From the NCBI RefSeq assembly GCF_015767265.1, contig NZ_JADPIB010000004.1, positions 310,001-374,000 on the forward strand: a DNA stretch of 64,000 nucleotides. The letters are read 5' to 3'. A program made the translations under genes and the position numbers. This stretch comes from Aureivirga marina. GTDB lineage: Bacteria; Bacteroidota; Bacteroidia; Flavobacteriales; Flavobacteriaceae. Positions 1-7,888 of the stretch are shown here, one piece after another (within the stretch, counting starts at the first letter, position 1; the number at the start of each line of letters is the position of its first letter). Under the pieces are notes generated by a model. It made no database searches. It had not been told where the DNA came from and saw nothing but the letters and a program-made list of their open reading frames with translations.

Positions 1-533
1 GCATGCCATTAGTTTTACCTCCGACAGTTATCGGATTCTATTTATTGCTTGTTTTTAGCCCTACAAATGCATTTAGTTTATGGTTGAAAGAAACATTCCA
101 TTTACAATTTGTTTTTTCTTTTGAAGGATTGGTTTTAGGATCGATAATTTATAGCTTTCCGTTTATGGTTCATCCAATTCAATCTGGATTAAAAACAATT
201 CCAAATTCTATCATAGAAGCTTCATATTTATTGAAAAAATCAAAATTACAAACACTTTTTAAAATTCAACTTCCTTTTATAAAAGCATCTTTGTTGACAG
301 GGATTATTTTAACTTTTGCACATACAATTGGGGAATTTGGTGTTGTGTTGATGATTGGAGGAAATATTCCTAAAGAAACGAAAGTTGCCTCAATCATGAT
401 TTATGACGAAGTAGAAGCGCTTCAATATGATGTTGCAAATACCTATTCTTTTATTTTATTTGCAATTACTTTTCTGATTTTACTTTTTGTATATCTAATA
501 AATGGAAAATATTTAAATAAAATTGTAGGATGA
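1..533 (+). CDS. modB: Molybdate ABC transporter permease ModB (5' end missing)
   Basis: Inner-membrane permease of the molybdate importer. The reading frame runs in from the left edge, so the N-terminus and the true start are outside the window; the ATG at base 3 is internal. The visible 176 residues contain the hydrophobic block PLVLPPTVIGFYLL, a cytoplasmic EAA-type loop around EASYLLKKSK, and the ModB-typical stretch GEFGVVLMIGGNIPKET before a final membrane segment. The stop overlaps the start of modC by 4 bases (ATGA), so the two are translationally coupled. The substrate-binding protein modA would be expected upstream. A tungstate or sulfate permease is the only realistic alternative. 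Confidence 0.9.
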   Translation, partial: MPLVLPPTVIGFYLLLVFSPTNAFSLWLKETFHLQFVFSFEGLVLGSIIYSFPFMVHPIQSGLKTIPNSIIEASYLLKKSKLQTLFKIQLPFIKASLLTGIILTFAHTIGEFGVVLMIGGNIPKETKVASIMIYDEVEALQYDVANTYSFILFAITFLILLFVYLINGKYLNKIVG

Positions 534-1402
534 TTCATTTGCAAATAGAGAAAAAATTACAATCTGCTAGTCAAGATATTTTATTGGATATTCAATTGGA
601 AATTCAATCCAAAGATTTTGTGGTTTTATATGGAAAATCTGGTGTGGGGAAAACTTCGATTTTACGAATGATTGCTGGATTACTTTCTCCAGATGAAGGT
701 GAAATTTCTGTGGATAATTCGCAGTGGTATTCGTCAAAACAAAAAATTAATTTAAAACCACAAAAAAGAGAAGTAGGAATGGTTTTTCAAGATTTTGCAT
801 TGTTTCCAAATATGACAGTTCTTGAAAACTTGAAATTTGCTTTACCAAAAAGACAGAAAAATTCTATTATTGAAGAATTGGTTTCAATTATGGAAATTGA
901 ACCTTTTTTACATAATTATCCATCCACTTTATCTGGAGGGCAAAAACAAAGAGTTGCTTTGGCTAGGGCTTTAGTGCAAAAACCTAAAATTTTACTTTTG
1001 GATGAACCACTTTCTGCTTTGGATTTTGAAATGCGAAAAAAATTGCAAGATTATCTTCAAAAACTTCATCAAAAATATGAATTGACAACTATTTTAGTTA
1101 GTCATGATGTTTCAGAAATTGTAAAAATGGCAAATAAAATTTTTGTTATTGAAGATGGAAAAGTATTAAAATCAGGAAAACCAATTGAAATTTTTTCAAA
1201 CTCAAAAATAAGTGGAAAATTTCAGTTTGTTGGAGAAATTTTAAAAGTAGAAGAACAATCTTTTTTACAAATTATCACCATATTAATTGGAAATGAAATT
1301 GTTCGTGTAATTTCCGAAAATTCGCAAGAAAAATTTTCTGTGGGAGATACTGTAATGGTTGCAACAAAAGCATTTCATCCTTTGATTAAAAAAATTGGTT
1401 AA
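530..1402 (+). CDS. modC: Molybdate ABC transporter ATP-binding protein ModC
   Basis: Cytoplasmic ATPase that powers ModB. All ABC motifs are present: Walker A GKSGVGKT at residues 35-42, Q-loop near FQD (86-88), signature LSGGQ at 134-138, Walker B ILLLDEP at 154-160 and the switch histidine H192 in SHD. Beyond about residue 230 a short beta-rich tail resembles the TOBE/Mop regulatory domain of ModC but is shorter than in the E. coli protein (290 against about 350 residues). It overlaps modB by 4 bases. The assignment to molybdate rests on the ModB neighbour, because ABC ATPases alone do not show substrate. Confidence 0.88.
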   Translation: MIHLQIEKKLQSASQDILLDIQLEIQSKDFVVLYGKSGVGKTSILRMIAGLLSPDEGEISVDNSQWYSSKQKINLKPQKREVGMVFQDFALFPNMTVLENLKFALPKRQKNSIIEELVSIMEIEPFLHNYPSTLSGGQKQRVALARALVQKPKILLLDEPLSALDFEMRKKLQDYLQKLHQKYELTTILVSHDVSEIVKMANKIFVIEDGKVLKSGKPIEIFSNSKISGKFQFVGEILKVEEQSFLQIITILIGNEIVRVISENSQEKFSVGDTVMVATKAFHPLIKKIG

Positions 1403-1493
1403 TCACCTTAATTAATTCTGTTGTTTTTTGATTTTATTTGAATTTTAAAAAAGAATATTTTGTAATTTAAATAGAATATAAAAAAACGATATT

Positions 1494-2078
1494 ATGAAGA
1501 AAGCAATTTATGTTTTAGTGAGTTCTGTTTTGTTATTTTCTTGTGGAAAAAAAGAGGTTTTTAAACCACATGATTTTGTTGGATCACCAACAGGAACAGA
1601 ATATTTGGTGGAAGGAATTGATTCGTTACCAAGCTATGATACACACATGAAATTGGAATTAAAAGATTTTACAATTAATCCAAAAACAAAAGATACAGTT
1701 ACTGCAACTTATGTAATTTCAAATTTAATGTCAGGAATTTTAAATGCTTGGGGACAAAAACAAGTATATGGTGGAGAAATGTTATTAATTTTAGATCATA
1801 CAAATCCAGACAATCCAACTTTAGATTTAAAGCAAAATGTAAAAGATAATTTAAAACACAATCCTTTATCAAACTATATTCTTTATGGAGGAACTTCTAG
1901 TAAAACAGAAGCAGAAGTGTATGATTTCTTTGAAGTGAATAAAAATTTTCCAAATACTTTTTCTATAAAAGATAAAGTTATCGATATGAATTTCACACAC
2001 CAAGGTTGGATTGAAAAATCAGATTATTTCGGAAATGTTGGAAATTGGAGTTGTATGGCGAAGTTTAAAAAAGATTAA
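1494..2078 (+). CDS. Hypothetical lipoprotein
   Basis: A 194-residue protein with a short lipoprotein signal peptide: charged start MKK, hydrophobic core and lipobox LLFSC, giving a lipidated Cys17. The mature part is soluble and rich in Asn, Asp and Lys. I do not recognise a family. It lies 91 bases after modC, far enough for its own promoter. Its stop codon overlaps by 4 bases with the stop of the convergent minus-strand gene, so the two transcripts must overlap or terminate inside each other. Confidence 0.7.
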   Translation: MKKAIYVLVSSVLLFSCGKKEVFKPHDFVGSPTGTEYLVEGIDSLPSYDTHMKLELKDFTINPKTKDTVTATYVISNLMSGILNAWGQKQVYGGEMLLILDHTNPDNPTLDLKQNVKDNLKHNPLSNYILYGGTSSKTEAEVYDFFEVNKNFPNTFSIKDKVIDMNFTHQGWIEKSDYFGNVGNWSCMAKFKKD

Positions 2079-2383
2079 TCTTCTTTAAAAAAACGTTTAA
2101 AACCAATTCTTTTTAGCATCTTTTTTTCCATATTCCAGAAAAATTGAAACTGCCCAAAAAGTGCTCCAACAAATACAAGTGTAAATTGATAGATTGGGAA
2201 AATTAATAAAATTCGGAATGGCCAATAGATAAAAGGATTTGTTTCTCCTCTGTATAATCCAAAGAAATTTGTTACAGGATTTGCAAGTCTAACGGCTAAA
2301 GTTCCGTTAACAGCAAATGCACACATAATCAATAAAATTTGCCAATTCGATTTTATACCCCAGCGTTCTTTCAGTTTTTCCAT
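2075..2383 (-). CDS. Small membrane protein, DUF6787-like
   Basis: A 102-residue protein with two hydrophobic segments (about residues 14-34 and 55-80) and basic ends (MEKLKERWGIKSNW at the start, KKMLKRIGFKRFFKED at the end). The N-terminal LKERWGI pattern and the overall size match the DUF6787 family of Flavobacteriia as I remember it; function is unknown. A consensus -7 box (TATATTTG, minus strand, 2403-2410) ends 19 bases before the ATG. It converges on the upstream lipoprotein gene with a 4-base overlap. Confidence 0.65.
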   Translation of the reverse strand: MEKLKERWGIKSNWQILLIMCAFAVNGTLAVRLANPVTNFFGLYRGETNPFIYWPFRILLIFPIYQFTLVFVGALFGQFQFFWNMEKKMLKRIGFKRFFKED

Positions 2384-2402
2384 CTCTGTTTTAAATATTT
2401 TG

Positions 2403-2410
2403 CAAATATA
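2403..2410 (-). promoter_or_regulatory. -7 promoter element TATATTTG for the DUF6787-like gene
   Basis: Exact match to the Bacteroidota -7 consensus TAnnTTTG on the minus strand, 19 bases before the ATG. No clear -33 TTG is visible at the expected spacing. Confidence 0.5.
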
Positions 2411-2641
2411 AATTTTTACTAAAAAGATTATAAATAAAATTGAAAAAAAATGCGCAAAATTTGATAGATTTTTTGCGTACCTCTGTTTTAGATTTTTAAA
2501 ATAAAGAAAAAATAGACAGAAAAAAGTGAAAATTTAAGTAAAGTTATTTTAAAAATAAAAGCATTTTTTGGAATAAAATTTTGAACTTAAAGTGTTTAGA
2601 AATTTAATTTTAATTGAACTTAAAAACTAATATTTTAAACG

Positions 2642-2649
2642 TACCTTTG
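2642..2649 (+). promoter_or_regulatory. -7 promoter element TACCTTTG that fixes the prolyl isomerase start
   Basis: Exact TAnnTTTG box 15 bases before the ATG at 2665. An in-frame upstream TTG at 2614 would lie before the promoter and therefore cannot be the start. No good -33 box is visible. Confidence 0.5.
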
Positions 2650-2664
2650 TTTAAAATCAAAATT

Positions 2665-3168
2665 ATGAGTGATAACACAAAAAAAGTAATAACAGTAAAT
2701 TATAAGTTGTTTAAAGACAACGCTGAAGGAGAATTAATCGAAACTACAGAAGGTAAAAATCCTTTAGTTTTCTTAACTGGAGTTCAACAAATGATTCCTG
2801 AGTTTGAGAAAAACGTACAAGATTTAAATGCTGGTGATGAGTTTGCTTTCGGAATTAAATCTGAAAATGCATACGGAACTAGAAGAGACGATGCTGTTAT
2901 TGAATTAGCAAAAGACATGTTTATGCATGAAGGACAAATTATCGAGCAATTAGTTGTTGGAGCAATTTTACCACTTCAAGATAAAAATGGAAATGTACTT
3001 CCTGCAAAAGTAGTTTCAATCAATGATGCTACTGTGACAATGGATTTAAATCACCCATTAGCTGATCAAGATTTATATTTTGTTGGAAAAGTAGAAGAAG
3101 TAAGAGAAGCAACTAGTGAAGAATTAGAGCACGGACACGCGCACGGACCAAATACTCCGCAACACTAA
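2665..3168 (+). CDS. FKBP-type peptidyl-prolyl cis-trans isomerase, SlyD-like
   Basis: Cytoplasmic prolyl isomerase/chaperone of the SlyD type. The 167-residue protein has the family pattern: an N-terminal half FKBP with GKNPLVFLTG and IPEFEKNVQDLNAGDEF, the inserted IF (chaperone) domain around DMFMHEGQIIEQLVVGA, then DLNHPLADQDLYFVGKV, which is the SlyD hallmark (NHPLAG in E. coli, here NHPLAD). A short His-containing tail (HGHAHG) ends the protein, much shorter than the metal-binding tail of E. coli SlyD. The start at 2665 was chosen because a TAnnTTTG box sits at 2642-2649. A terminator follows. Confidence 0.9.
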   Translation: MSDNTKKVITVNYKLFKDNAEGELIETTEGKNPLVFLTGVQQMIPEFEKNVQDLNAGDEFAFGIKSENAYGTRRDDAVIELAKDMFMHEGQIIEQLVVGAILPLQDKNGNVLPAKVVSINDATVTMDLNHPLADQDLYFVGKVEEVREATSEELEHGHAHGPNTPQH

Positions 3169-3190
3169 TTTTTCTAAAAAAATAGTTTTT

Positions 3191-3233
3191 AAAAAGTGGT
3201 TTGAATTAGCTTTAATTTAAACCACTTTTTTTT
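3191..3233 (+). terminator. Intrinsic terminator after the prolyl isomerase gene
   Basis: 12-bp stem aaaaagtggttt / aaaccacttttt (3191-3202 with 3219-3230) followed by a T tract to 3233. Confidence 0.8.
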
Positions 3234-3274
3234 GTATCATTGAAAAAGGAAAATTTGATGAAAATAAATTGAAA

Positions 3275-3805
3275 ATGAAAAAATACATTGTCTTATTAAG
3301 AGGAATCAATGTTGGAGGACACAGAAAGATTGCGATGAAAGATTTGAAAATTCTTCTTGAAGAAAAAGGTTTTAAAGATTGTAAAACCTATATTCAAAGT
3401 GGAAATATTATTCTAAATTCTACTGAAAATAAAGAAAATATAAAATATGAAATTCAAAATAGTATTCAAGAAAAATATGATTTTGAAGTGAAAACATTTG
3501 TTTTTGAAATTGACGAATGGAATAAACTTATTTCTGAAAATACAGATGAAATTGAAAATGGAAGTAAATACTTTGTTGCTTTTTTAAATAAATTACCATC
3601 TAAAACTTCTTTAGAATCTCTTGAAAATATTGAATTTAAAGATGAAACTTGGAAAATTCAGAAAACACAGATTTATTTTGAAACACCAAGCGGAATAGGA
3701 AAATCTAAATTGAATAATAATTTCATTGAACAAAAATTAAAAGTAGAAGCAACTACAAGAAACTGGAAAACTATTTTAAAACTTCAAGAATTAAGCGTAA
3801 ACTAA
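3275..3805 (+). CDS. DUF1697 family protein
   Basis: A 176-residue cytoplasmic protein that opens with the DUF1697 signature YIVLLRGINVGGHRKIAM, followed by KTYIQSGNIILNS and a C-terminal ATTRNWKTILKL, all typical of the family. Function is not established. I start it at the ATG at 3275 rather than an in-frame TTG at 3269, because the family begins immediately before the LLRGINVGG block. The next gene starts 3 bases after the stop, so the two are probably co-transcribed. Confidence 0.85.
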   Translation: MKKYIVLLRGINVGGHRKIAMKDLKILLEEKGFKDCKTYIQSGNIILNSTENKENIKYEIQNSIQEKYDFEVKTFVFEIDEWNKLISENTDEIENGSKYFVAFLNKLPSKTSLESLENIEFKDETWKIQKTQIYFETPSGIGKSKLNNNFIEQKLKVEATTRNWKTILKLQELSVN

Positions 3806-3808
3806 AAG

Positions 3809-5056
3809 ATGAAATCAATAATTTATTTACCAGGATTAGGTCAAGACGAACAAAATTCTCTGGAAGCTTATGTAAAAAGATACATGGCTTCAATGGAAAA
3901 AATTAATGATAATACAAATAAAAAATATTCTGTAGAATATGAAGATTTATCTTATGGTGACGCACATAATTATAATGCAAAAAGAGCTGTTATTTCAGAG
4001 TTTTTAGAAGAAACTGGTCATAAAAAAGTGATTGAAATTATCGGATATAATTACAATGAAGAATTGACAGCACATTTCAATAATAAAAAAATATTTGTAC
4101 AAGCTTTTTTATTATTTAGCACCTTAAGTATTCGTTTTTGGAGATTGATTTCTTCTGTTTTTTCCTTTAGAAGAACAAGTTTATCTTTAGATAAGAAGCT
4201 TCAAGTTTTCTTTATGTTAATCATTTTTTCAATGCTTACATTGTTTGGAATTTTAATGATTCCTGCAATTATTGGTGTTGTAATTGAATTGATTCCTAAG
4301 ATTTTAAATGCTTTTTCAGAAGATACTTTTACTTTACGTTTTTTAGGTGAAGATTCTAAATTTATTGAAGCTTTAAAAAGAGTTTCAGAAATTATTGTTT
4401 CCATGACAACCATTATGTTGGTTTTCTTTCCAACAATGCATGAAAAATTAACACAGATGTCAAGTAAATATCTTTGTGTGGATCATTATTTAAGTTATGG
4501 GAAAAATAAATTAGAAATCATCGGAAAATTAGAAACTCTAATTAGTAAAGTGGACGAAAATAAAGAAAGTACAACTTTAGAGCTTCATAGTTATAGTTTT
4601 GGTTCGATTGTTTTATTGGATCTAATTTTTCCATATAAAAGAGTGCCATTAAAAACAATTCAAAAAAATGTTTCTAAAATCGTTACGATTGGTTGTCCAT
4701 ATGATTTTATTAAACAATATTATCCAAATTATTTTTCAAATAGGAATGAATCTGATGTGATGAAAAATGTCATTTGGCAAAATGTTTTCTGTCAAGCAGA
4801 CGTTTTTTCTTCTAATTTTAGAACTGATAATAAATGTTTACAACCAAAAGAAGAATTAAAGCCAGCACAATTAGAAAATTTAATTTTTGATTTTAGTATT
4901 GTTCCTACAAATTTATTCTTTGATGTTTATGATATTAAAACACTTGGATCTGTTGATAAAATATTTTTTATCGGATTCAGAGCACACGGAACTTTCTGGG
5001 GAAGATCTTATGAATCTGTGAGTTGTATTCAAGATTTATTGAGTTATGAAAAATAA
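3809..5056 (+). CDS. Membrane-embedded protein with alpha/beta-hydrolase-like features
   Basis: A 415-residue protein I do not recognise as a named family. It begins with a beta-strand MKSIIYLPGLGQ that resembles the first strand and oxyanion loop of an alpha/beta hydrolase. Two long hydrophobic segments follow (about residues 130-165 and 190-210). The C-terminal half has LELHSYSFGSIVLLD, a nucleophile-elbow-like motif (Ser in SYSFG, with Ser in place of the first Gly of GxSxG), and a late His in AHGTFWG. That order fits a hydrolase domain interrupted by a membrane hairpin. It follows the DUF1697 gene by 3 bases. The hydrolase reading is inference. Confidence 0.6.
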   Translation: MKSIIYLPGLGQDEQNSLEAYVKRYMASMEKINDNTNKKYSVEYEDLSYGDAHNYNAKRAVISEFLEETGHKKVIEIIGYNYNEELTAHFNNKKIFVQAFLLFSTLSIRFWRLISSVFSFRRTSLSLDKKLQVFFMLIIFSMLTLFGILMIPAIIGVVIELIPKILNAFSEDTFTLRFLGEDSKFIEALKRVSEIIVSMTTIMLVFFPTMHEKLTQMSSKYLCVDHYLSYGKNKLEIIGKLETLISKVDENKESTTLELHSYSFGSIVLLDLIFPYKRVPLKTIQKNVSKIVTIGCPYDFIKQYYPNYFSNRNESDVMKNVIWQNVFCQADVFSSNFRTDNKCLQPKEELKPAQLENLIFDFSIVPTNLFFDVYDIKTLGSVDKIFFIGFRAHGTFWGRSYESVSCIQDLLSYEK

Positions 5057-5119
5057 GTTCTTTTTATAAAAACTGAATATTTCGTAAATTTAATAGATAA
5101 CGAATTAAATTTATTAGAT

Positions 5120-5599
5120 ATGAGATATAAAGTAGTTTTAAATGAAGAGATGGATAAAGAGGATAGAGAACGCTTTATAGATTTAGTTTCAGAAGAACAA
5201 ATTTGTCGTTTAATCTCAAATTTTGGTTGGTCAGAAACAGAAGCAGAAAGTATTACTTTGGCAGGATTAAAACATTTAAAAAAAATTGAGTCCATGGGAG
5301 ATTTACAAGTATTAACCGCTGTTGAAGTTAAAAATCCCGAAAATATTGCTGGTGTTTTAGTTTTTAATCTGCAACAAGATCATTTAGATTTGTGTTCTAT
5401 CAAATATATTTATGTAGATGCAAAACATCGAAAAAAAGGAATTGCTAAAATTTTAATGAATAAAGTAGAAGATATTGCTAAAAAAAATGATATTGATAAA
5501 ATACAATTAAATGTGTTTGAAGATAATGTACATGCAAAGCGATATTATGAAAGAATTGGCTATCACACCAGACATTTGACAATGACAAAAAACTTATAG
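5120..5599 (+). CDS. GNAT family N-acetyltransferase
   Basis: 159 residues. The acetyl-CoA binding motif A is visible as IYVDAKHRKKGIAKILMNKV, followed by the alternating hydrophobic strand KIQLNVFEDN and NVHAKRYYERIGY, the usual GNAT C-terminal helix and strand. The N-terminal 60 residues are charged and not diagnostic. Substrate unknown. A bidirectional hairpin terminator separates it from the minus-strand tRNA array. Confidence 0.85.
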   Translation: MRYKVVLNEEMDKEDRERFIDLVSEEQICRLISNFGWSETEAESITLAGLKHLKKIESMGDLQVLTAVEVKNPENIAGVLVFNLQQDHLDLCSIKYIYVDAKHRKKGIAKILMNKVEDIAKKNDIDKIQLNVFEDNVHAKRYYERIGYHTRHLTMTKNL

Positions 5600-5603
5600 A
5601 AAT

Positions 5604-5636
5604 AAAAAAAGCTTAATCAATAATGATTAAGCTTTT
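5604..5636. terminator. Bidirectional terminator between acetyltransferase and tRNA array
   Basis: Stem gcttaatca / tgattaagc (5611-5619 with 5624-5632, 4-base loop), flanked by A7 on the left and TTTT on the right, so it can end transcripts from both directions. Confidence 0.8.
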
Positions 5637-5642
5637 CTTTTG

Positions 5643-5715
5643 AGCGGGAGACCGGGTTCGAACCGGCGACATTCAGCTTGGAAGGCTGACGCTCTACCAA
5701 CTGAGCTACTCCCGC
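5643..5715 (-). tRNA. tRNA-Gly(UCC), copy 1 (promoter-distal)
   Basis: Cloverleaf folds by eye on the minus strand: acceptor GCGGGAG/CTCCCGC, D arm GCTC..GAGC, anticodon loop CTTCCAA giving anticodon UCC, T arm GCCGG-TTCGAAC-CCGGT, discriminator U. CCA is not encoded. Identical in sequence to the four other copies. Confidence 0.97.
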
Positions 5716-5761
5716 AAATAATTTTACTTATTTACAATAAATAAAGTTTTAAAAAAAATCG

Positions 5762-5834
5762 AGCGGGAGACCGGGTTCGAACCGGCGACATTCAGCTTGG
5801 AAGGCTGACGCTCTACCAACTGAGCTACTCCCGC
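5762..5834 (-). tRNA. tRNA-Gly(UCC), copy 2
   Basis: Same 72-base body as copy 1 with anticodon UCC, discriminator U and no encoded CCA. The spacer to copy 1 is 46 bases of AT-rich sequence. Confidence 0.97.
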
Positions 5835-5878
5835 ATTATAATTTTTGTTATTTAATAAATAAAGATTCAAAAAATTAG

Positions 5879-5951
5879 AGCGGGAGACCGGGTTCGAACC
5901 GGCGACATTCAGCTTGGAAGGCTGACGCTCTACCAACTGAGCTACTCCCGC
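5879..5951 (-). tRNA. tRNA-Gly(UCC), copy 3
   Basis: Same 72-base body, anticodon UCC. The spacer to copy 2 is 44 bases; the spacers share the phrase 'atttaataaataaag', so the duplicated unit included flanking DNA. Confidence 0.97.
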
Positions 5952-5997
5952 AATTAATTTTAATTATTTAATAAATAAAGTCTTTAAAAAAAATTAG

Positions 5998-6070
5998 AGC
6001 GGGAGACCGGGTTCGAACCGGCGACATTCAGCTTGGAAGGCTGACGCTCTACCAACTGAGCTACTCCCGC
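5998..6070 (-). tRNA. tRNA-Gly(UCC), copy 4
   Basis: Same 72-base body, anticodon UCC, 46-base spacer to copy 3 of the same type as the other spacers. Confidence 0.97.
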
Positions 6071-6128
6071 ATAATTTCTTTAAAACTTTTCAATAAAAAA
6101 AGAACGATGTTTTTAAAAAATATTTTAG

Positions 6129-6201
6129 AGCGGGAGACCGGGTTCGAACCGGCGACATTCAGCTTGGAAGGCTGACGCTCTACCAACTGAGCTACTCCCG
6201 C
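6129..6201 (-). tRNA. tRNA-Gly(UCC), copy 5 (promoter-proximal)
   Basis: Same 72-base body, anticodon UCC. It is the first copy transcribed; the -7 box ends 11 bases before its 5' end. The spacer to copy 4 is 58 bases and diverges from the others. Confidence 0.97.
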
Positions 6202-6212
6202 TTAAAGCGATG

Positions 6213-6242
6213 CAAATATACAACAAGATTCTTAATTTGCAA
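6213..6242 (-). promoter_or_regulatory. Consensus promoter of the tRNA-Gly array
   Basis: On the minus strand: -33 TTG (6240-6242), 19-base spacer, -7 TATATTTG (6213-6220), an exact match to the Bacteroidota housekeeping consensus. The remaining 190 bases up to the next gene at 6436 show nothing else that I can name. Confidence 0.75.
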
Positions 6243-6435
6243 GTGTTTTCAAGGGTAAAATTAAAAAATAATGAAAAAAATTGGCAGAAATTGTATGAAT
6301 TAATGAAGTAAATTCAATGTAAAATATTCATTAAGAAACTATTATTTGAAGTGAAGTTTAAAATAAAAAAATCGAAAAAAATTATTTTTTTAAGTTGAAA
6401 AAAAGGAATTTTGCTCCCTACATTATTTTTAGAAC

Positions 6436-6876
6436 ATGAAAACAAGAATTGAAGAAGTAAAAGCAGAAAAAACTTACCCTTTACGATTAGAAATTTTAAG
6501 AAAAAATATTCCTTTACCTCATAAATTTATTGAAGATGATGTGAAAACAACTTTTCATTTTGCTATTTATTTAGAGGAAGAATTAGTTGGAATTGTAACT
6601 GCAATTAAAAAAGAGCATGAATTTTTTGCTAATGAAGAAATAACATATCAATTAAGAGCAATGGCAATTTCGAAAGAATGTCAGGGAAAAGGGATAGGAA
6701 AAATTTTATTAGAGAGTGCTTTAGAAGAATTACTTAAAAAAGGGATTTCACAAATTTGGTTAAAAGCAAGAGAACATGCAATTGACTTTTATAAAAAAAT
6801 AGGATTTAAAGAATTTGGGGAAGTATACGATGTGAAGTTTGTAGGAAACCATAAAACCATGGTTATTCAACTTTAG
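6436..6876 (+). CDS. GNAT family N-acetyltransferase
   Basis: 146 residues. It has the family's beta-strand QLRAMAISKECQGKGIGKIL, whose Q-G-K-G-I-G is the acetyl-CoA pyrophosphate loop, then IWLKAREHAIDFYKKIGFKEFG, the classical C-terminal GNAT segment. N-terminal LRLEILRKNIPLP resembles YitI/ElaA-like acetyltransferases. Substrate unknown. Its stop overlaps the convergent gene's stop by 4 bases. Confidence 0.85.
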   Translation: MKTRIEEVKAEKTYPLRLEILRKNIPLPHKFIEDDVKTTFHFAIYLEEELVGIVTAIKKEHEFFANEEITYQLRAMAISKECQGKGIGKILLESALEELLKKGISQIWLKAREHAIDFYKKIGFKEFGEVYDVKFVGNHKTMVIQL

Positions 6877-7277
6877 AATTTTATGATTTCCTTTTTGTCT
6901 AAACTAATAAGTGATTTTAATTTATCACTTATTTTTTTGATTTGATTTTTGATTTTTTCTTTTTTATTCAAAGCTTCTTCTAAAGAATTGCACGGAATTG
7001 TAAAATCGTTTCTTGAAAGTAAATCAAATAAAATGATTTGAATTTCTTCTTCTTCGATTTCAGCATCTTTGAAAATTGTTGGCTTTGTATAAAATTGTTC
7101 TTTAAAATCAATAATTGGCAAACCAGAAAGTTCGTCTGCATATTTATTTAAAATTGTAATTTCTTCTTCGGTGAAGAAAATATAAGCAGTCAACATATAA
7201 TAGAGAAACGGTTGTTCTTTTTTATAGGTGACTTTCACTACTTTATGTAGCTTGTCTAATTGAAATTGAATTTTCAT
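6873..7277 (-). CDS. Hypothetical protein, paralogue of the next gene
   Basis: A 134-residue soluble protein without signal peptide or recognised domain. It starts MKIQFQLDKL and ends in a Lys-rich coiled-coil-like helix (about 100-125). It shares a weak but collinear pattern with the upstream neighbour: MK[IV]QF at the start, a central LP[IV][IV]xF motif followed by two aromatic-rich helices and IxLFx[DL], and a C-terminal LxSLISLDKKEI / LEVLVSINNKEI. The two were probably formed by an old tandem duplication. Confidence 0.7.
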   Translation of the reverse strand: MKIQFQLDKLHKVVKVTYKKEQPFLYYMLTAYIFFTEEEITILNKYADELSGLPIIDFKEQFYTKPTIFKDAEIEEEEIQIILFDLLSRNDFTIPCNSLEEALNKKEKIKNQIKKISDKLKSLISLDKKEIIKF

Positions 7278-7323
7278 AGTAATTAATTGAAAATAAGTTA
7301 GTTAATTTTTGAAAGATACAAAA

Positions 7324-7737
7324 TTATCCTGCTAAATCTAAGATTTCTTTATTGTTGATACTTACAAGAACTTCCAATTTTGAGTTGATAATTTCTAAGT
7401 TTTTAAGGATTTCTTGTCTTTTTTCAAATATTTCATCAAAGCTTTGATATAAAACTTCAATTTGATTATTTTCTAAAATATCTTCGAATAAAACAATTTT
7501 AGTATCTAGCAAAAGTTTGCTTCCAAACATTTTTTTCTGGCAAATATAATCTTCAAAAGTTACTACAGGAAGATCTCGAAGGAAATTTTTAAATAATTTA
7601 TACATTTCTCTTTCATCTTCTGATAAAATAAAAGTTGCTTTCAAATATTTATTATTTACAATTTCTTTTTTGTTGAATAAAGTAGAAGAGCAGTTGTAAA
7701 CCATTTCTTCTTCGTGAAAACCAAATTGTACTTTCAT
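7324..7737 (-). CDS. Hypothetical protein, paralogue of the preceding gene
   Basis: 137 residues, soluble, no recognised domain. It shares the layout of the 134-residue neighbour downstream (MKVQF start, RDLPVVTFEDY in the middle, KLEVLVSINNKEI near the end) but at low identity. The 46-base gap between the two suggests one transcript. Function unknown. Confidence 0.7.
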   Translation of the reverse strand: MKVQFGFHEEEMVYNCSSTLFNKKEIVNNKYLKATFILSEDEREMYKLFKNFLRDLPVVTFEDYICQKKMFGSKLLLDTKIVLFEDILENNQIEVLYQSFDEIFEKRQEILKNLEIINSKLEVLVSINNKEILDLAG

Positions 7738-7888
7738 AATTTTCTAATTTGAATTGTTGTTTTTATTTATAATTCAAAGATAAAAAGTCACTTAGCCAAA
7801 TAATGTCGGAGTAATTACTTATATTTTTTTTAACTAAAAAGAGTAAGAGAAATAGTAATTTAATAAAACAAATAAAAAGAAGTAGAAT

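Noticed and set aside
5724-5936. 70-residue ORF with a repeated MVERQPSKLNVAGSNP-like phrase
   Set aside because: It is a chance reading through two tRNA-Gly genes in the same array.
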